This document shows positions 24,136-36,560 of a DNA stretch of 64,000 nt, piece by piece. The stretch is from Uranotaenia lowii. Its lineage: Eukaryota; Arthropoda; Insecta; Diptera; Culicidae. The stretch's first letter is position 1. Each line of letters opens with the position of its first letter. The notes beneath the pieces are model-generated. The model did not search any database. It was given only the letters and a program-made list of their open reading frames with translations, and had not been told where the DNA came from. The stretch is from NCBI RefSeq assembly GCF_029784155.1, contig NC_073693.1, positions 112,592,683-112,656,682 of the forward strand. The letters are read 5' to 3'. Both the position numbers and the translations under genes were made by a program.

Positions 24136-26232
24136 TCCTGCTTAAACAAAATGGAACTCCCTATAACGGGAGAATATTCCACTTAATCTGAAAGAAAATC
24201 ATCCAATTTTTCTAAATCCTTTGACCTCAAGGAAATCCGAACTCGGAACGACCATGTACACTGAAAGCCAGACCACGGAAGTAAGCAGGTCGACGATTCA
24301 AGGTGCAGATGGTTGTCTGGAAAGCACAAAATCGCTAAAGATGTCAATTGTAGGCTCACCCAAGAGAAGAATTTGAGATCCCGAATAGGTTAATTTGTAC
24401 GGAGAATACCTGAACCACACCTGACCGAATATCTGCTGCAAATTCGCATCCACACGAGCTCCAACTCCAAGGATAAGAACTGGTCGGATATACGAATCCT
24501 GAACGGGATCGTCACAGGGATCCCCTTTTTAGCCCACTTTGTTTCTCTTCTGGATCCTGGCCGTCCCACACGATATCGCTTCTTAAGTCGAAAAGAACCT
24601 CTGAAGGAGATGAACAGTAAATTGGCCAAATGTAACGTTTTGGTGTTGCAAAAGTGACGTAGTTTTAAAGATTGAGTTTGAGACCAAACAAGGTTTAAAA
24701 AAAGTATTGGCTGTAGCGCCAAACTTCCTTCAAAAAAAGTTTGCCAACACTTCGTTTGTTAAGTTGCCCGGCGGCTTGCGGGAAGTCGTGGTCCGCTGCT
24801 TATTCAGAAGACGCTATTTCAGCTCAAATTCAACACTTTTAATTACACTCAGTTCTTTCTTTACAATATCTTAATTTGGTCAATATTACAAAAAAAAAAA
24901 GTGGTTTCGACTTACTCGACCCTTTTCCGTTGTTTTCTCCGGATGGCGAGAGCGATCTTTTCTTTTAAACCTCTTTCAATAAAAGTTTTTGGCAATGAAA
25001 ATTGCCGATCCCGCGATAAGCGGTTTCCAGTAAAGTGGGTTTCAACATGATCGCTCTCGCGACACTTCATCCCGTGGTGCGATCGGCAGTGGGATGTTAA
25101 CTGAAGAAGGTTGCCTCGGTGAACCTCCAGGCACGACCAGATACAGCAAGGCACAGCAACAAACGATATCACACCGCACAGCACTTAGTCGAAATTTCGA
25201 CTGATCGGGAGAAGGCCCAAAGATACAATGATCCTCGCGTACCGCGGCTGCTGCCTTTTTAAAACTTCTAAATTCTAATTGATTTCAGTGGTGCCCAATG
25301 TTCGGAAAATCGCTCAAGAAAAGCAATCAGGACTCGTTTCAAGCTAGAATACTTACACCTCCGTGTGCTGTGATACACACGTGGTGAAAGTATCCGTTGA
25401 ATGTTTGTCGAACATCAACACTAACTAGATACATAAAAATATACAATGCCCCGTCGGGGGCTACCGTAGCTATTCGTCACCTGGCTAATCAACGGTGATC
25501 GACATACTTGATGATAAATTTTAAACGTCGTTCCCACAATCATTCAATAACGCCTGTCCTCGCATCATTGTTGATAATGTTCGTTATTGATAGACGATCA
25601 TGAATGTCTCAGAAGGAAAATCTGAAGGAATACCAGGACCAAATGTAGAAAAAAGCCGTAGCACATGCTGGACAGTTCATTGCGGTTACTTAGTAATGAT
25701 TTTGTTCTTCTACGCAAAGCGAAAAATTAAAAATCATATTGAAACCTTTATGCATCGCTCAGAACTGATAGAACTGAAGCCAAAATCAGTTGTGATCCTA
25801 GAAGGTTAAAAACTCAGGCTCATTCGTTAGAGAAAAAAATTCTCTTGGCTCTCTCAGCAGCAGATGATAAAATGCTCATTTAAAATCTCCTCACAAATAT
25901 TAGGAGCGAAAAAGTTCACTGTCTCCTTTTGGGCAAGATGAGCAAAATGAAGCCTGTTAAAAACCATCAAGGAAGGCAATCACCATCGAGACGTTCGTTG
26001 CTGATAGTCCGCGTCTTTCTTTACCACATCATGTTTTGCGGGAATGTTTCAAATACAGAAGCGTCGTTGTCATGCATGATTGTTTATATGATTTGGTTGA
26101 AGAAGGAAAAATTGACTGCTTCGATTTTTTGACTCTGAATGCAATAAAGCATGGCTGATCAAAAATGATTGATTTTTGGAATATTGGTGGTGCCCAATCT
26201 GACGTGAACTTAAAATGCTACAAAGGTAGTGG
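24136..26232. other. Intergenic, possible old RT remnant, otherwise unassigned
   Basis: At about 24460-24620 the plus strand has words resembling a reverse transcriptase GIxQGSPxSPLxF motif in shifted frames, too decayed to classify. A 14-bp palindrome GTCGAAATTTCGAC lies at about 25188. Small frames at 24912-25184 (minus) and 25600-25809 (plus) match nothing I know. Confidence 0.35.
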
Positions 26233-26700
26233 CTAAATCGCGGAATCAGCTGCACAGCAATCCCGAGAGTTTCGGCTACTCCAACAACAATCCTTCTGCT
26301 GCACCCGTATCAGCAGTATCAACTGTAACAATCTTCCGCACACCACCATCGAGAGTCCTGACTGTGCTTTTCGATAGCAACGGCAGTTTAGGCTGGTAGC
26401 GATAACGGCAAACATTTCAGCGCCAAACAGCACTGGCCGAATCAACTGTGGCGTCCATTGCAAGCTACATTGCATCGGTGGCACCAGCAATAGTATCTTC
26501 TGAGGCTCGGTTTCCTGGTATTGAAGGCAACGGACGTGATCAAGATGGGTAGTGAAGACGGTAAATGAGTTTTGCTCCCAGATTGAGCGAGGCAAAGAGT
26601 GACAGAGGGTGCTACAACGCCGGGAGGAAAAACGATGTAAGTGCACGCAGGTCTAAAAATTTGTTGATAACATTGAAATGAGGAAGTTTTTGTTAAAAAT
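26233..26700 (-). pseudogene. Possible BEL/Pao-type LTR retrotransposon pol remnant
   Basis: The 137-codon minus frame 26233-26646 includes TPQLIRPVLFGAEMFAVIATS, then a block ending SMVVCGR. This order loosely resembles the stretch of BEL/Pao polyproteins where an (I/L)GA(E/Q) motif precedes an FGW.(V/I)SG-like motif. Flanking sequence shows no LTRs or other pol domains. It could equally be another decayed element. Only describing what remains; low confidence. Confidence 0.3.
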
Positions 26701-27557
26701 TGCCGAATTATAAGCCAATTACAAAACAAGATTTCAATTTGCGTATTAAGTTTGTGCTGTAGACAATAAACCATTTCCGGTACAAAAACTCTGACATATC
26801 TCCGCGGAAAACTTCAATGATCATAGGATAAAAGCCTTGGTTTTTTAACGGTTTCGGCTAACCCTATGCAAGGCTCTCAACTGGGATTGCTTGCGGACAA
26901 TTAATAGCTACCGCATCGGCAGGAGCCGTACTCTTCCCTTTGGTTTCATGAGATCACTACCACTCCAATCAAAGGAAGAAGAAAGGCTCACGGCCTACTT
27001 GTACGAGCTCAATAAGAAGTGAGACAATGCAGTCACGGAGAAATGATCAATACTAGCAAGCACAGAGAAGTCGAAGGAACGGCAGCCAAAATTCCGAACC
27101 AATTCGATATGGCACGAACGAATTCACTTCGAAACAAAAAAAAAGATTACAGAGAGTCACTTGATTTAAAAAAATTGAATAGATATAAATTTGTTCATAT
27201 GAAAACATGTTTTTTATGATATTAGACAACAAAACAAGCAACATCCTTTCTACGCGAGAAAACTACTTAAAATTGTTTGAGCATCTCCACCTTCAGTGAG
27301 GGAAACCCTCTGCGCATTTCGCCGCAAACAATTTCTTGTGAGAACGACGAAAGCGCGCGCGCGGATCTAGCTTCTGTACCTTCATGCATATCTGTTCGTT
27401 GGCGGCTTCTTTGAACGACATCAAACAAATAAAGCAAAAAACCCGAAAAAGTCAACCCAACGCGGCGGCGCGCAACTCATCAGAAGAGCAGATAGCTAGT
27501 AGCTAGGTTCTGTCACCGAAGTCGCCAAAATGCGCGAGAAAGTGTATACACACTGTA
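26701..27557. other. Intergenic, no gene recognised
   Basis: A GC-richer patch at 27270-27550 contains CGCGCGCG and short frames of no known family. The rest is AT-rich. Confidence 0.4.
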
Positions 27558-28485
27558 GGGGAACTGGGGGTATAATGCCCAGTGTGGGCAAAACGCCCAA
27601 CTGCAATATCTAGCTAGATATACACTTTTTTAAAGAATTCTGTACGTTATGCCCTTCTAATTAACAGTAGAAACCTTTTAAACAAAAAATTAGCATAAAA
27701 TTTGCAATAAATTCCTGCAAAAATCCAAAAATATTTTTCAAGCCATATTTCTTGCAATTTGTGCCTTGACTTTCGTAAGGAATTACGGCATCTATCGTCA
27801 AAAAAATTACCTGACATCTGTTACAATGATGAACATTGGTCTTGAAAAGCATCACAAAACGAAAAATTTCCTAATTTAATTATTTTTTCTGTTATTTTGA
27901 ACGATTTTTAATCAACATGTCTAGGTAGGGCAAAATGCGCCATGCCCGTTTATCTCTAAGCATGTTTCATACTTGTTTAAATGTATATGCAGTTTCATCA
28001 TAACAATTTTAAAGATATTTATATGTTGTAATGGAAAACATAACTTGAAAATAAACGAATATATTTAAAATTCCTAAATTTAATATATATTTAATTAACT
28101 ATTCACAAGAATTTCAGTATATCTGGCAGCACTGCGCGTAGCAATACATTTTTTCCATCTGTGAAGTAGAATAGAAGTTTTTTTACCTGGCAAACACTTT
28201 CGGAGGCACTTGAATCAATAAACACTTATTTAATGTTAAACGGCGCGATTGGGTACACACATATGCGCATTATGCCCCTAATGAATCTGAAATCCAATGT
28301 TCAACCTACTCTTCAAACTTCATTAAATTTGTGGCCTTTTTTGACCTTCCAGTTATTCTAACTATCAGATTTAGACGAAAAATAAACCAAACTTCCAAAC
28401 ACAATCGAAAATTAAAGTATATCTTTTCAAATGTACTCTAAAACAAGGCTTTTTTCTTAACGTGGGCGTTATGCCCCCTCTTCCC
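27558..28485. mobile_element. MITE-like element with GGGCATAATGCCC-type ends
   Basis: The left end GGGGAACTGGGGGTATAATG is an imperfect inverted repeat of the right end (…GCGTTATGCCCCCTCTTCCC). TA lies outside both ends (27556-27557, 28486-28487). Internal copies of related words (GGGCAAAATGCGCC near 27930, GCGCATTATGCCCC near 28264) are subterminal repeats. Weak similarity between AAAGTGTAT just outside the left end and ATACACTTT outside the right end means the true ends may lie slightly further out. An 18-bp direct repeat, CTATAGATACACTTTAAC, sits at 28485-28502 and 28507-28524. Confidence 0.6.
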
Positions 28486-29380
28486 TATAGATACACTTTA
28501 ACCCCCCTATAGATACACTTTAACGGCGCGACAACATCGCCCATCATCTTACGCCAGCCAGGACGTTAGTAATCGGATAGAAGTGTAAAGTCGCTCTTCT
28601 ACTAGCTTAGCGCAGTTCTTGGGCCATCTAGTCGACGACGGCGGTGGATCGTAAACGTGAAAATTTGTGTGTTGGCCAAATTGGCTTGAATCGCGGCGTG
28701 GCGTTTGGGGCAAAAACGGTTCCATTTTCGGATAAAATTGTTATTCACTCGTTCGATCGGCGCGGAACGTTTCTTTTCTCCGACGGGTGCGTGGATCTCG
28801 TTCGGTTCAGGGGTCAAATCCGGATACGGTGTGGGCTTGTCAGTGTTGTGGATGCTGCGGCCATCAGCTGATTGGCAAGTTTGTCAAATCAATCGCGGGG
28901 GTGCGCACATTGTATGTAAGATTTTTTGGTAGGCACCAGGGTGAAATGTATCAGTGATTGGAAATTACCTTGAATGTTGTGCTTTTTCGAATGATTTCTT
29001 TTGCCATACGGGGATAAAAGGTTATAGTTTGATCCAACACATGGAAGAAGAAGAGTGAGAAATCCTAACCTCACTTTTGCATCGATGTCACCATAATTAA
29101 AAGGCTGTTATCAGCGATCACGAATTCTTTGGATCAAAATTAAATCAGAATCTCTATTGGAATATCCTCAGGGGTTATTGAAGAAATGTAAATAACGAAA
29201 AAAAGAAAAATTTTCAAATGAGTATCAATCGTACCATATTGCTCCCCCGGAAAATCAGAAACTTCCCGTGTGCGTGAAGTTAAACGCGAAGATTTACGCG
29301 AAAATGCGTGTAGCAATTTATTTATATGTGCAGAAATAGAAGAAAATAAAATGGTTTAAAATATTTCAGCAGCACAACAT
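28486..29380. other. Unassigned, partly GC-rich
   Basis: The stretch 28530-28920 is GC-richer and open in two plus frames (75 codons each) and one minus frame, but no family is recognised. It could hold promoter or upstream sequence of the candidate gene that follows, or a decayed element. Confidence 0.35.
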
Positions 29381-30048
29381 TCGCTCGGTCGCGTCAACTT
29401 GCGGCAGTCAGCGGCGTCCTCTTCCCCAAAATTTCTACCACGTTACAAGTGTACGCATAAAATATCTACACATGTAAGGGGCGCACAGTTCAGGATTTAA
29501 ACGGATCGGGCCCGCCGACGGTATATTCGCGCACACCTAGCCGTTGGATTTTGAACTAAAAGGGGGGAACTTATGATGATCATGAATCAGCCAAAAGTCT
29601 CGCGGCAACATTAGCAAGAACGAACTTGCAAGCAACGGGAAAGTCATCAGACGACCAAATATTAATGAACCAAAATAAAAATAAACATGAAAACGGCGCG
29701 GCAGCAGCAGCAGCATAATAAAACTCCAACTAAAGAACAACCACGAGGAGACCGGGAGCATCATCATCGACTCGGCGGCAGTGCTGAGGCACGTTGAAGT
29801 GCGTTGGGAGTAAATTGGTAGCGCGGTGTTTAGTAGATCTGGTGCTCTCTCGAGATAGAATCAATCTACTAAGAGATGGTTAGCGCTAGATAGTGTGTTC
29901 ATGTCGCGTAAATATTGTTAACGAGAGGGAAGCGTAAATATACGCTTAAGCTGACGGTTTCTTTCAAGTGAGAAGTGCTGCTAGGTGATATTATTGCGCA
30001 TCAAGTTCCTGGTTATGAAAACTCAAATCGTGGAGCATAGTGAAAAAG
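29381..30048 (+). other. Candidate 5' exon (mostly untranslated) of the secreted-protein gene
   Basis: This segment is GC-richer than its surroundings and ends at a strong splice donor, AAAAAG|GTAAGAT (exon end 30048). It contains several short upstream ORFs, for example ATG at 29876 (stop after five codons) and an ATGTCGCG word near 29905. The 5' limit is unknown and no TATA box or initiator was called. It is linked to the coding exon at 38897 only by matching reading phase. Confidence 0.35.
30015..30048 (+). CDS. Candidate first coding exon, 11 codons plus one base
   Basis: ATG at 30015 is followed by MKTQIVEHSEK and one base of a split codon, then the donor GTAAGAT. An in-frame TAG at 29982-29984 lies upstream, so this would be the first start in its frame. 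The phase (1) fits an acceptor at 38895-38896 (CAG), which would join G to CC and continue GAAGTGGCC in the open frame of the downstream exon. That would give the downstream signal peptide a start codon. This is inference from phase and sequence only. The acceptor lacks a strong pyrimidine tract, and unseen exons could intervene. Confidence 0.3.
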
Positions 30049-30689
30049 GTAAGATATCAATAATTGACACGGATGGACTTGATTCTTCCATTCATGAGCA
30101 ACTGCTTCCTTTTTTTCTAGGTTTCATAAGTGACACTTAATTTTATCGGACTTATCGGTGCAAAGTGATTTCCTATTTTGTAAGGACATCTTAGGATTCT
30201 TAAATTTTTATAGACGGATAGAAAGTTGGATGAAATGAAAGATGGTGAAATTTTTTATTAATCGCTACTAAAATGGCAAGTGTTGACATTTTGGCACACT
30301 CTATACTTGCTCAGATATCTGATCTCTTCATGTAACCACAGGTTAAGTAGAGTAGTGAGACCCCGTCTTCAAATCTATGGTGATACTCCATGAGACATCT
30401 TTAAAATAGTTGAAAATTGTGTCACGTCATCCTCTAGCAGGCAAGTAGAATCGAGATGGATAGAACCCTTCAGTTAAACAGGCTAGTTGATCATCCACGC
30501 GGTAAATACTGTTTACGGATTGCATTCCAAGGCACGGGAACCCACAGCGCTCACCAGTATGCTACTCTGGCTCCATGGGTGCAATTTGTCGACTCTAGAT
30601 ACTATGTTTCAATACGCCATAAAGTTTTTCTGGGGCCTCTGGCCATTATTTCCATCCGGACCTGAAACATAGGCTGTATCCGTTTCTCA

Positions 30690-31289
30690 TCACGGTCCGC
30701 GCTTTTTCGCTCATCGGCTTGCTCGATTTCGATTCAAGACTAAGGACCTCTCCTCTGAAGAATTGAGATCCAGCATTTATACATAACTCGAGGCTTCCTT
30801 GGTTACCACGACTATCGTGCGCTCCGCCTCTGTTCGTGACCAATGACCTATCTCAAACGACTTGAGGTCTTGGCACCGCTTGGTTTGGCTGGAGGCCCTC
30901 TCCTCTTTACCCGTCCCTGTGCCGATCGAGAGCAGCTTATTCTAGACTCACACCTGTAACAGCCCACGTCCGGGGCTTTACGGAACTACTCGGATGACTC
31001 TCGACGAAGACGTCATCCTTCACCGACTCGAGTGACTCACCCGCCGACGACGTGAAGTCACTCCATCCGAAAGTATTCCGTGGCGTGAATACTCTTCTCC
31101 TTCTCCCTACAAGTTCAACCGCGAAAAAAGTCTTATCTCCGCAGCCTCCATCGCAGAGGGCGTGTTCTACTCGGATACTCCACGGCGGTAACGGTGGAGG
31201 TATCCTGCACACGCACGCGACGTACCAAACAGCACGGCATACGCGGAAGGTAAAGCCTTATCTTTGTATGCTTAACTGCTAGGTTCGGA
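30690..31289 (-). mobile_element. Probable 3' untranslated region of the R1-clade LINE
   Basis: GC-rich minus-strand sequence directly downstream of the R1-clade ORF2 end. It has several open shadows on both strands but no protein family. The exact 3' end is not visible. Sequence back to about 30440 may also belong. Confidence 0.4.
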
Positions 31290-33111
31290 TGCACTCTACT
31301 AAGATGCTCCCCGGTGTAGGAGTCACCCTTCATCGGCTGACCAAGCGCCAAGTATTGGCATCCTCAACCATACTCCGCACGATGTTGTTGGCTGTCTAAT
31401 CGGGTGCACAGTCTTCAAGCATATTAATGCGTACTCCTTCGAACCTCGGACAGTTGAACACTAAGTGCACTGGTGTATCAATTGTGTCACCGCAGGTTGG
31501 ACAAAATGGCGAGCCCACATGTCCAAACCGAAGGTGGTACTGCATGAAGCGACATGCAGATATCCACCTCTCCATGTGTCCCATCCAACCAAAATCTGAC
31601 GTTATGGATCAAGCGATGGGTCCACCAGCCGCTTTCCGTGCTGTCCCCCTTGTACTGCCAGTTGGACATCGAGGCCTCTCTGGCATGTTTCCGCACATCG
31701 AACATGTGCCTGTGCTCGTAGCAGAAGATATCATCCTCTAACAAGACCGAGATGGGCATGACCTCTGCTACAACATTAGCAGCTACCGAGGACACTGTTT
31801 GGTATGCGCTGATAACCCGCAGGTTTATCAGCCGCTGCACGCTGCAGAGCTTCTACAGATTGTACTGTCTGCTCAAGGCGGCCGCTCCGTACCGCAAAAT
31901 GAACGAGGTCACGCTCGATAGGTAGGACCCTCCTTATGCTGCAGTGGATCGCTGAATTGTTCAGCTTGGTCTGCGAGAGGGCTGCTGTTGCCATTGCCGC
32001 TCTTTTACAGGCGTAGTCGATGTGGGCCGTAAAACTAAGCCGATCGTCGATCATCACCCTCTAGTACTTGATTGCACGCTTGGATTCGATCGCGCACGTC
32101 TCAGTTTGTGATCAGCACCATCTCGATCTTGTGGTGAGCCAAACGCAGCTTCTTGGAGCGCATCCAACTTTTCACCTTCTCGATCACTACTGTGGCGAGT
32201 CTTAGCTGGAACTCCTCGGTTGATGGGCCCACGACCACGTCATCGGTGAATCCATGTCATTCCAATTGGGAGACGCTGTCTCAGCAGTTCGTCGTAAACA
32301 ATGTTCCACAATACCGGGCCAAGTATCAATCCTCGTTAAACCCCTGCCGAGAAACTTACTGTTTCCAGTCCCTCGTTGGTCATATACTGTAGTTGGCGGT
32401 TACGGAAGTAACACTCCTCCATCCTATAGATATATTCTTCATATGAATGAGCGACGATGTAATCGCTGCCCAACTGACGCTGTTGAAGGCGTTTTTCATG
32501 TCAAGGGTGACCGCTGCGCAAAACCGGTATTCTCTTCTCTTTTTCAGTCTGGTTTTGTCTGCCCCTTCGATGACACGTCGAATGACATCCACCGTGCTGT
32601 GGTCTTTCTGAAAACCAAGCTGATTATCGGAAAGGCCGTTTACGCCTTCTTTGTAGAACTGTATCTTGCTCTGGACCACCTTCTCTAGCACTTATCCAGG
32701 AGATATATCGGGCGATGGGCCACCAGGTGGATTTCTCGGTTTTGGCAGGAGCACTTATCGTTGCCGCTTCCACACATCTGGGAAGACTCACGCATCCACA
32801 TACTGTTGCAGTGATGACCGGAATATTAAAGGGTGTTCCATGAGCGCGGCCTTCACCGTTACGTTAGGGAGGCCATCCGGACCAGAAGAATTACTCAATT
32901 TGAGGAACTTAGTAATGTACCGCAGTTCCTACAACGAAATCTACTCCTTCTCGCGCGTATTTCAGTCATATGAGACCCTCGGACACGTTGCTTCCGCGTG
33001 CTGAAGGAACAGTTTGTTGATGATTTCGCGCAGTTTATTCGGGCACGTTTCCTACGGCACACCCCATCTTAATATCTTGGCCATGACAATCCTATAAGCG
33101 TAAAGCACCGC
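31290..33111 (-). pseudogene. R1-clade LINE ORF2, reverse transcriptase and C-terminal part
   Basis: Reading the minus strand in pieces gives the expected order of an R1-clade ORF2. AYRIVMAKI (about 33070-33105) is followed by GPDGLPNVTVKAAL (about 32850-32890) and VQSKIQFYKEGVNGLSDNQL with GFQKDHSTVDV (32590-32690). Then come TLDMKNAFNSVSW (about 32490), MMIDDRLSFTAHIDYACKRA (about 31990-32057), and a terminal zinc-finger-like CPTCGDTIDTPVHLVFNCPRF (about 31420-31500). Multiple stops and frameshifts show it is dead. The catalytic box between about 32060 and 32400 is not readable. The ORF is cut by a 1-kb repeat at 33112-34152. Confidence 0.8.
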
Positions 33112-34152
33112 GCGTGTGCCGTGACAGGCGCGAGTATAGGATAAGCTGCTCTCGATCTGACACACGACAGGCAAGGTGGCGAACCTCGAACCCTGGAGAT
33201 AAGAGGTCGGGCTTCGAGTCGTTAGAGGAGAGGTCAAGCCTCCAACCTCCAGGCGGAGAGGTTGTTTGGTAAACCCCAATTCTATATAACGCCCTCAGAG
33301 CCAAAGGGGTATAAGTGACAAAATGATCGATTTTGAGTTAGTGATGCCAAACAATTTTTCATGTTTCAAGCAATATGTCATGTTTTTTTCGGATTTTTAG
33401 AATTTTGTTTACATACTTTTACATTCGAAAGAAAAATATAAATTCTTGAAAAATATATGGAAAATAGCCAAACATAACAATTTAAAAGCGTTTTTTTCAA
33501 AATGAGCTTTAATGCACTTATACCCCTTTGGCTCCAAGAGCCTCAAATGATAGAGGGTCGGGTCTCGAGTCATAACAGGAGGGACCAGGCTCTGTATCAA
33601 CAAGAGGAGGGGTACAAGTGGTCACCTCGAGTCGTTACGAGGAGAGGTCAGATCTCAAGTCGTTAGAGGATAGATCGGGCCTTGAATCGTGCAGAGGAGA
33701 GGTAAACCTCGACTCTATGCGAGGGGAGGTCGGATCTCGAGTCGTTAGAGGAGAGATCAGGCTTCAAGTCGCAAAGAGGAGAGGTTTGTGTGGGAATCTC
33801 GAGTCATTGCGAGCAGATGTCCGTTCTCAAGTCGTTAGAGGAGAGTTCAGGCGTCGAGTCGTAAGGAAGAGAGGTTTTGCTGAAAGTGGTCTCGTTAATG
33901 AGTATTGCCTTGGAGCGCACTAGCGCGAACAGACCTCCCACTATTGAAGTATAGTGTGCTTAACAGTTCGAGGTGGGAATCAGGTCTGCGGCCCCAGGTG
34001 GAGTTTAGGGAGTAGGGGGTATACACGGAGTATATGATGAGTCTTCCCATTGTACCCATGAACCCAAAGTAGCAAACTGAGGGGACGTGGTGGCTCGCCG
34101 TGCATTGGAATACAATCCGTAAACCTGGATTTACCACCTGTGGTTACCAACT
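33112..34152. repeat. Inserted repeat with TCGAGTCGTTAGAGGAGAG internal units, copy 1
   Basis: It runs from GTGTGCCGTGACAGGCGCGAG to TTACCAACTAAG. It interrupts R1 ORF2 between the VSKKARFRQ and AYRIVMAKI parts, which are close together in related elements. The core (33170-33900) is a set of diverged 50-60 base units of the form (A/G)TCTCGAGTCGTTAGAGGAGAG. A second copy lies at 37050-37690 and a partial match at 36660-36740. A MITE is inserted at 33298-33534. No target duplication was recognised. Confidence 0.65.
33298..33534. mobile_element. 237-bp MITE with perfect 20-bp terminal inverted repeats
   Basis: GAGCCAAAGGGGTATAAGTG at 33298-33317 is perfectly inverted at 33515-33534. The interior is AT-rich and differs from the GC-richer host repeat on both sides, confirming an insertion. 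The target duplication could not be fixed. Confidence 0.8.
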
Positions 34153-34985
34153 AAGAGAGTTGCCTGAAACGTGCCTTTTTGCTCACCTTAATTGCCCTGC
34201 AGAGGGCAGACCTCACACTTGCATAGGACACTTTCAGCTCCTTTCTCACTCGCTTTCTGCATATATTGCCTAGCCCGTAGGCAACTAGTACGCAGGTCCG
34301 CGATTTTCTCGAGTATCTTCCCACTTAGCGCTCCTCGTCCTTTCAGCGTCACATGCGCATGAGAGTACCCTCGCTAGGTTTTCTAAGCTCCGCTCTTACT
34401 TTAACATTTTGACGAAGACGTTCCGGTCGAGTTGTGTTGTCTTCCTGAGGCATGCTCCTGTTGTCGTACTTCTTCTACCTGTCCGCGTACTTGTGCCCAT
34501 ACGATAACGGATCGCCAAGTGTGGTGACAATTCCTGTAGTAGGTCCTCGCATCGCCTTGCTAGCGCTTCCAGCAGTAATTGTCCCCTGGGTTTTTTAAGA
34601 TGACTACCCCATTCTTCGGGTCACGCGTTGAAGTCCCCGCCGATGACAACGGGACTTCTACCCGTGAGACCCTCAACGATTTTGTCCATAATACCGTCCC
34701 GAACCTCTCCAGGGACCATCTGGGGGTAGCAGCTACATACGAAAATTTCGACAACTTTGGCTATCACGAAGTCTTTCTCTCTTGCCGTCACTACCTCTTG
34801 TATGGGGTATATACTTGTAACCAATATCGCGGCTAGTTTGGCTTTATCGGTTACTTAATAATTGCCATCTGAGGTCCTGCACTACGGGTGTGCCACTAAC
34901 GCCACGTCAAACTTTTCCACATATGCCATCTGCAGCAATAGCTGGTGTGCTAAGTGGCAGTGGTTAAGGTTGAGCTGAACTGCTT
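34153..34985 (-). pseudogene. R1-clade LINE ORF2, endonuclease and linker
   Basis: The minus strand gives NLNHCHLAHQLLLQMAYVEK (about 34920-34980), a typical start of an R1 apurinic-like endonuclease. It continues with VTSIYPIQEVV, VVEIFVCSCYPQMVP and SPVVIGGDFNA (34621-34824), where the GGDFNA motif is a catalytic endonuclease signature. The linker ends in an IKVSKKARFRQ-like stretch near 34160. Stops and frameshifts occur throughout. ORF1 lies immediately upstream. Confidence 0.75.
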
Positions 34986-34989
34986 CTAT

Positions 34990-35990
34990 CCTCGCAAAGG
35001 TACAGTCGGATTTTGGAAGGCGGGTCACCTAGGGTTGCCAGCCATCTGTCGAAGTGGACACAAACCACTTCTATCGGTATCTTTGTAGGCAAACGTTTTT
35101 TGTCAACCTTTGCGGTCGTTGGAGGATGGCTTTCTGGCAGATATACCACCCCACCTTCAGCCGCCCACACTTCAGTGTTGCGTTTGCTGCCGCTACCGTA
35201 AGTTTTGCAAATGCCACCTGTTTTCCGGATTTGGGAGGACCTTCCCGCATCCTGATCGATATCTGGTCCGTATCGATTTTGCACAGGTCCTTTAACGCGT
35301 TCTTGACCTCGTTTTCGATGGTTATCTCGTCAAGATTTTTTATCCTGACGTGATAACCATGGTGTTCAGGGCACGGATTTCAACCATCTCTCCGAGTATC
35401 TCCTGCGGAAGTATGCTATAATCCGCACTCTTCATGGTTGAGCCGCGTTTGAGGATCATCTTGCAAGAGCGTGTTCGGCGTATTCTCCTTACGTCCCCTT
35501 CTAGGCCCACAAGTCTATCACTCGTCTTCATTTGGTGAAGGACATCGACTTAGGTGCCTACCGGTGCCTTTGCCATTAGCGCGCTTTCCCTTTTCCCTGA
35601 CTCGGTTAGATTTGCGTTTGGCTTTCATGGCCTTTTTCCTTTATTGCCCAACTGCCACCCATAGCGTTTTTGGGAACTTGGCCTCCCACCTTTTTAGAAT
35701 CCCGGGCCCATTTCATCGGGTCTCCAGGCCTCGTCTCCCCTGGAGACCCTCTCTTCCTTTTGCCGATTCCGATTTTTCAGCCGAATAGTTTCAGTCCGCA
35801 CCACTTCACGTGTCTTCCTCCTGCATCCCGATGCCGTAAGAAGGCTCGTCACACCGATCGGTTCGCCGTGACGAAGAGTGCCATCACGTAGACGAATTTC
35901 TCGCGGACTTCCTTGTGGATGTTAGACTTCTTCATAACACATTCCACCAGGTCCTGAATGCCCACCATTGCTTATTCAGCAGGAGCCTCA
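34990..35990 (-). pseudogene. R1-clade LINE ORF1 (gag-like) remnant
   Basis: Minus-strand pieces give DLVECVMKKSNIHKEVREK (about 35900-35960), DRLVGLEGDVRRIRRTRS and MKSADYSILPQEILGEMVEI (35340-35531), then REGPPKSGKQVAFAKLTVA and RLKVGWYIC (about 35110-35240). A decayed zinc-knuckle region with TDRSGLC follows near 35060. This is the usual order of R1-clade nucleic-acid-binding ORF1 proteins. Frame changes show it is inactive. Confidence 0.65.
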
Positions 35991-36560
35991 GCGCTTACAG
36001 CTTCAGATAATATGGCCTGGAATCCACGAATCACCCACAGGTACATCAGTAGATATGAACTGTTAAGTCTCCGCAGGATTCACTGCTTGTCCAGCGCCGC
36101 TTTTTTTTAGGCTGCTCAACCCTATCAAATTGATCTTTGATCATCACACACAGGTTGCAGTTCTTTCTCTGTAGAAAAACTCGTTCGTTGATAGAAGGAA
36201 GATCTTGTTTGACTTCCACTGGGGCTCAAAGAAGAACAAGTTATGACCAGAGTGGAACATCCGATATGACCTCAGTATTTTCATCCTTTCGTTGATCAAG
36301 TACTGTAACTAGCGATTGTGGAAGTAGCTTACCACCAAAATACGAGAGATAGACTCGGGTGTGCGACGACGTTGAAAACGGCGTTTCTGACATTTAGGAA
36401 GACACGCGCGAAAAAATGGTTCTTCTTTTGGTCTGATTCTGTTCAATACCTCTGTCCGCTCATGTTGTAATTGGTCCAATAAACAAGGGTATTGTTTTGG
36501 GGTATTGGAGTAAGCACCCCGATTTTCTTAAATGCGATAAAAAGCAGCCATAAATGTACA
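35991..36560 (-). pseudogene. Second LINE reverse-transcriptase fragment
   Basis: At about 36250-36470 the minus strand reads RVFLNVRNAVFNVV, then RILVVSYFHNR and LINERMKIL in nearby frames. This matches the palm region of an R1-type reverse transcriptase (LDVKNAFN and following). It lies upstream of the ORF1 start, so it is a separate fragment, not part of the same copy. Heavily decayed. Confidence 0.45.
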
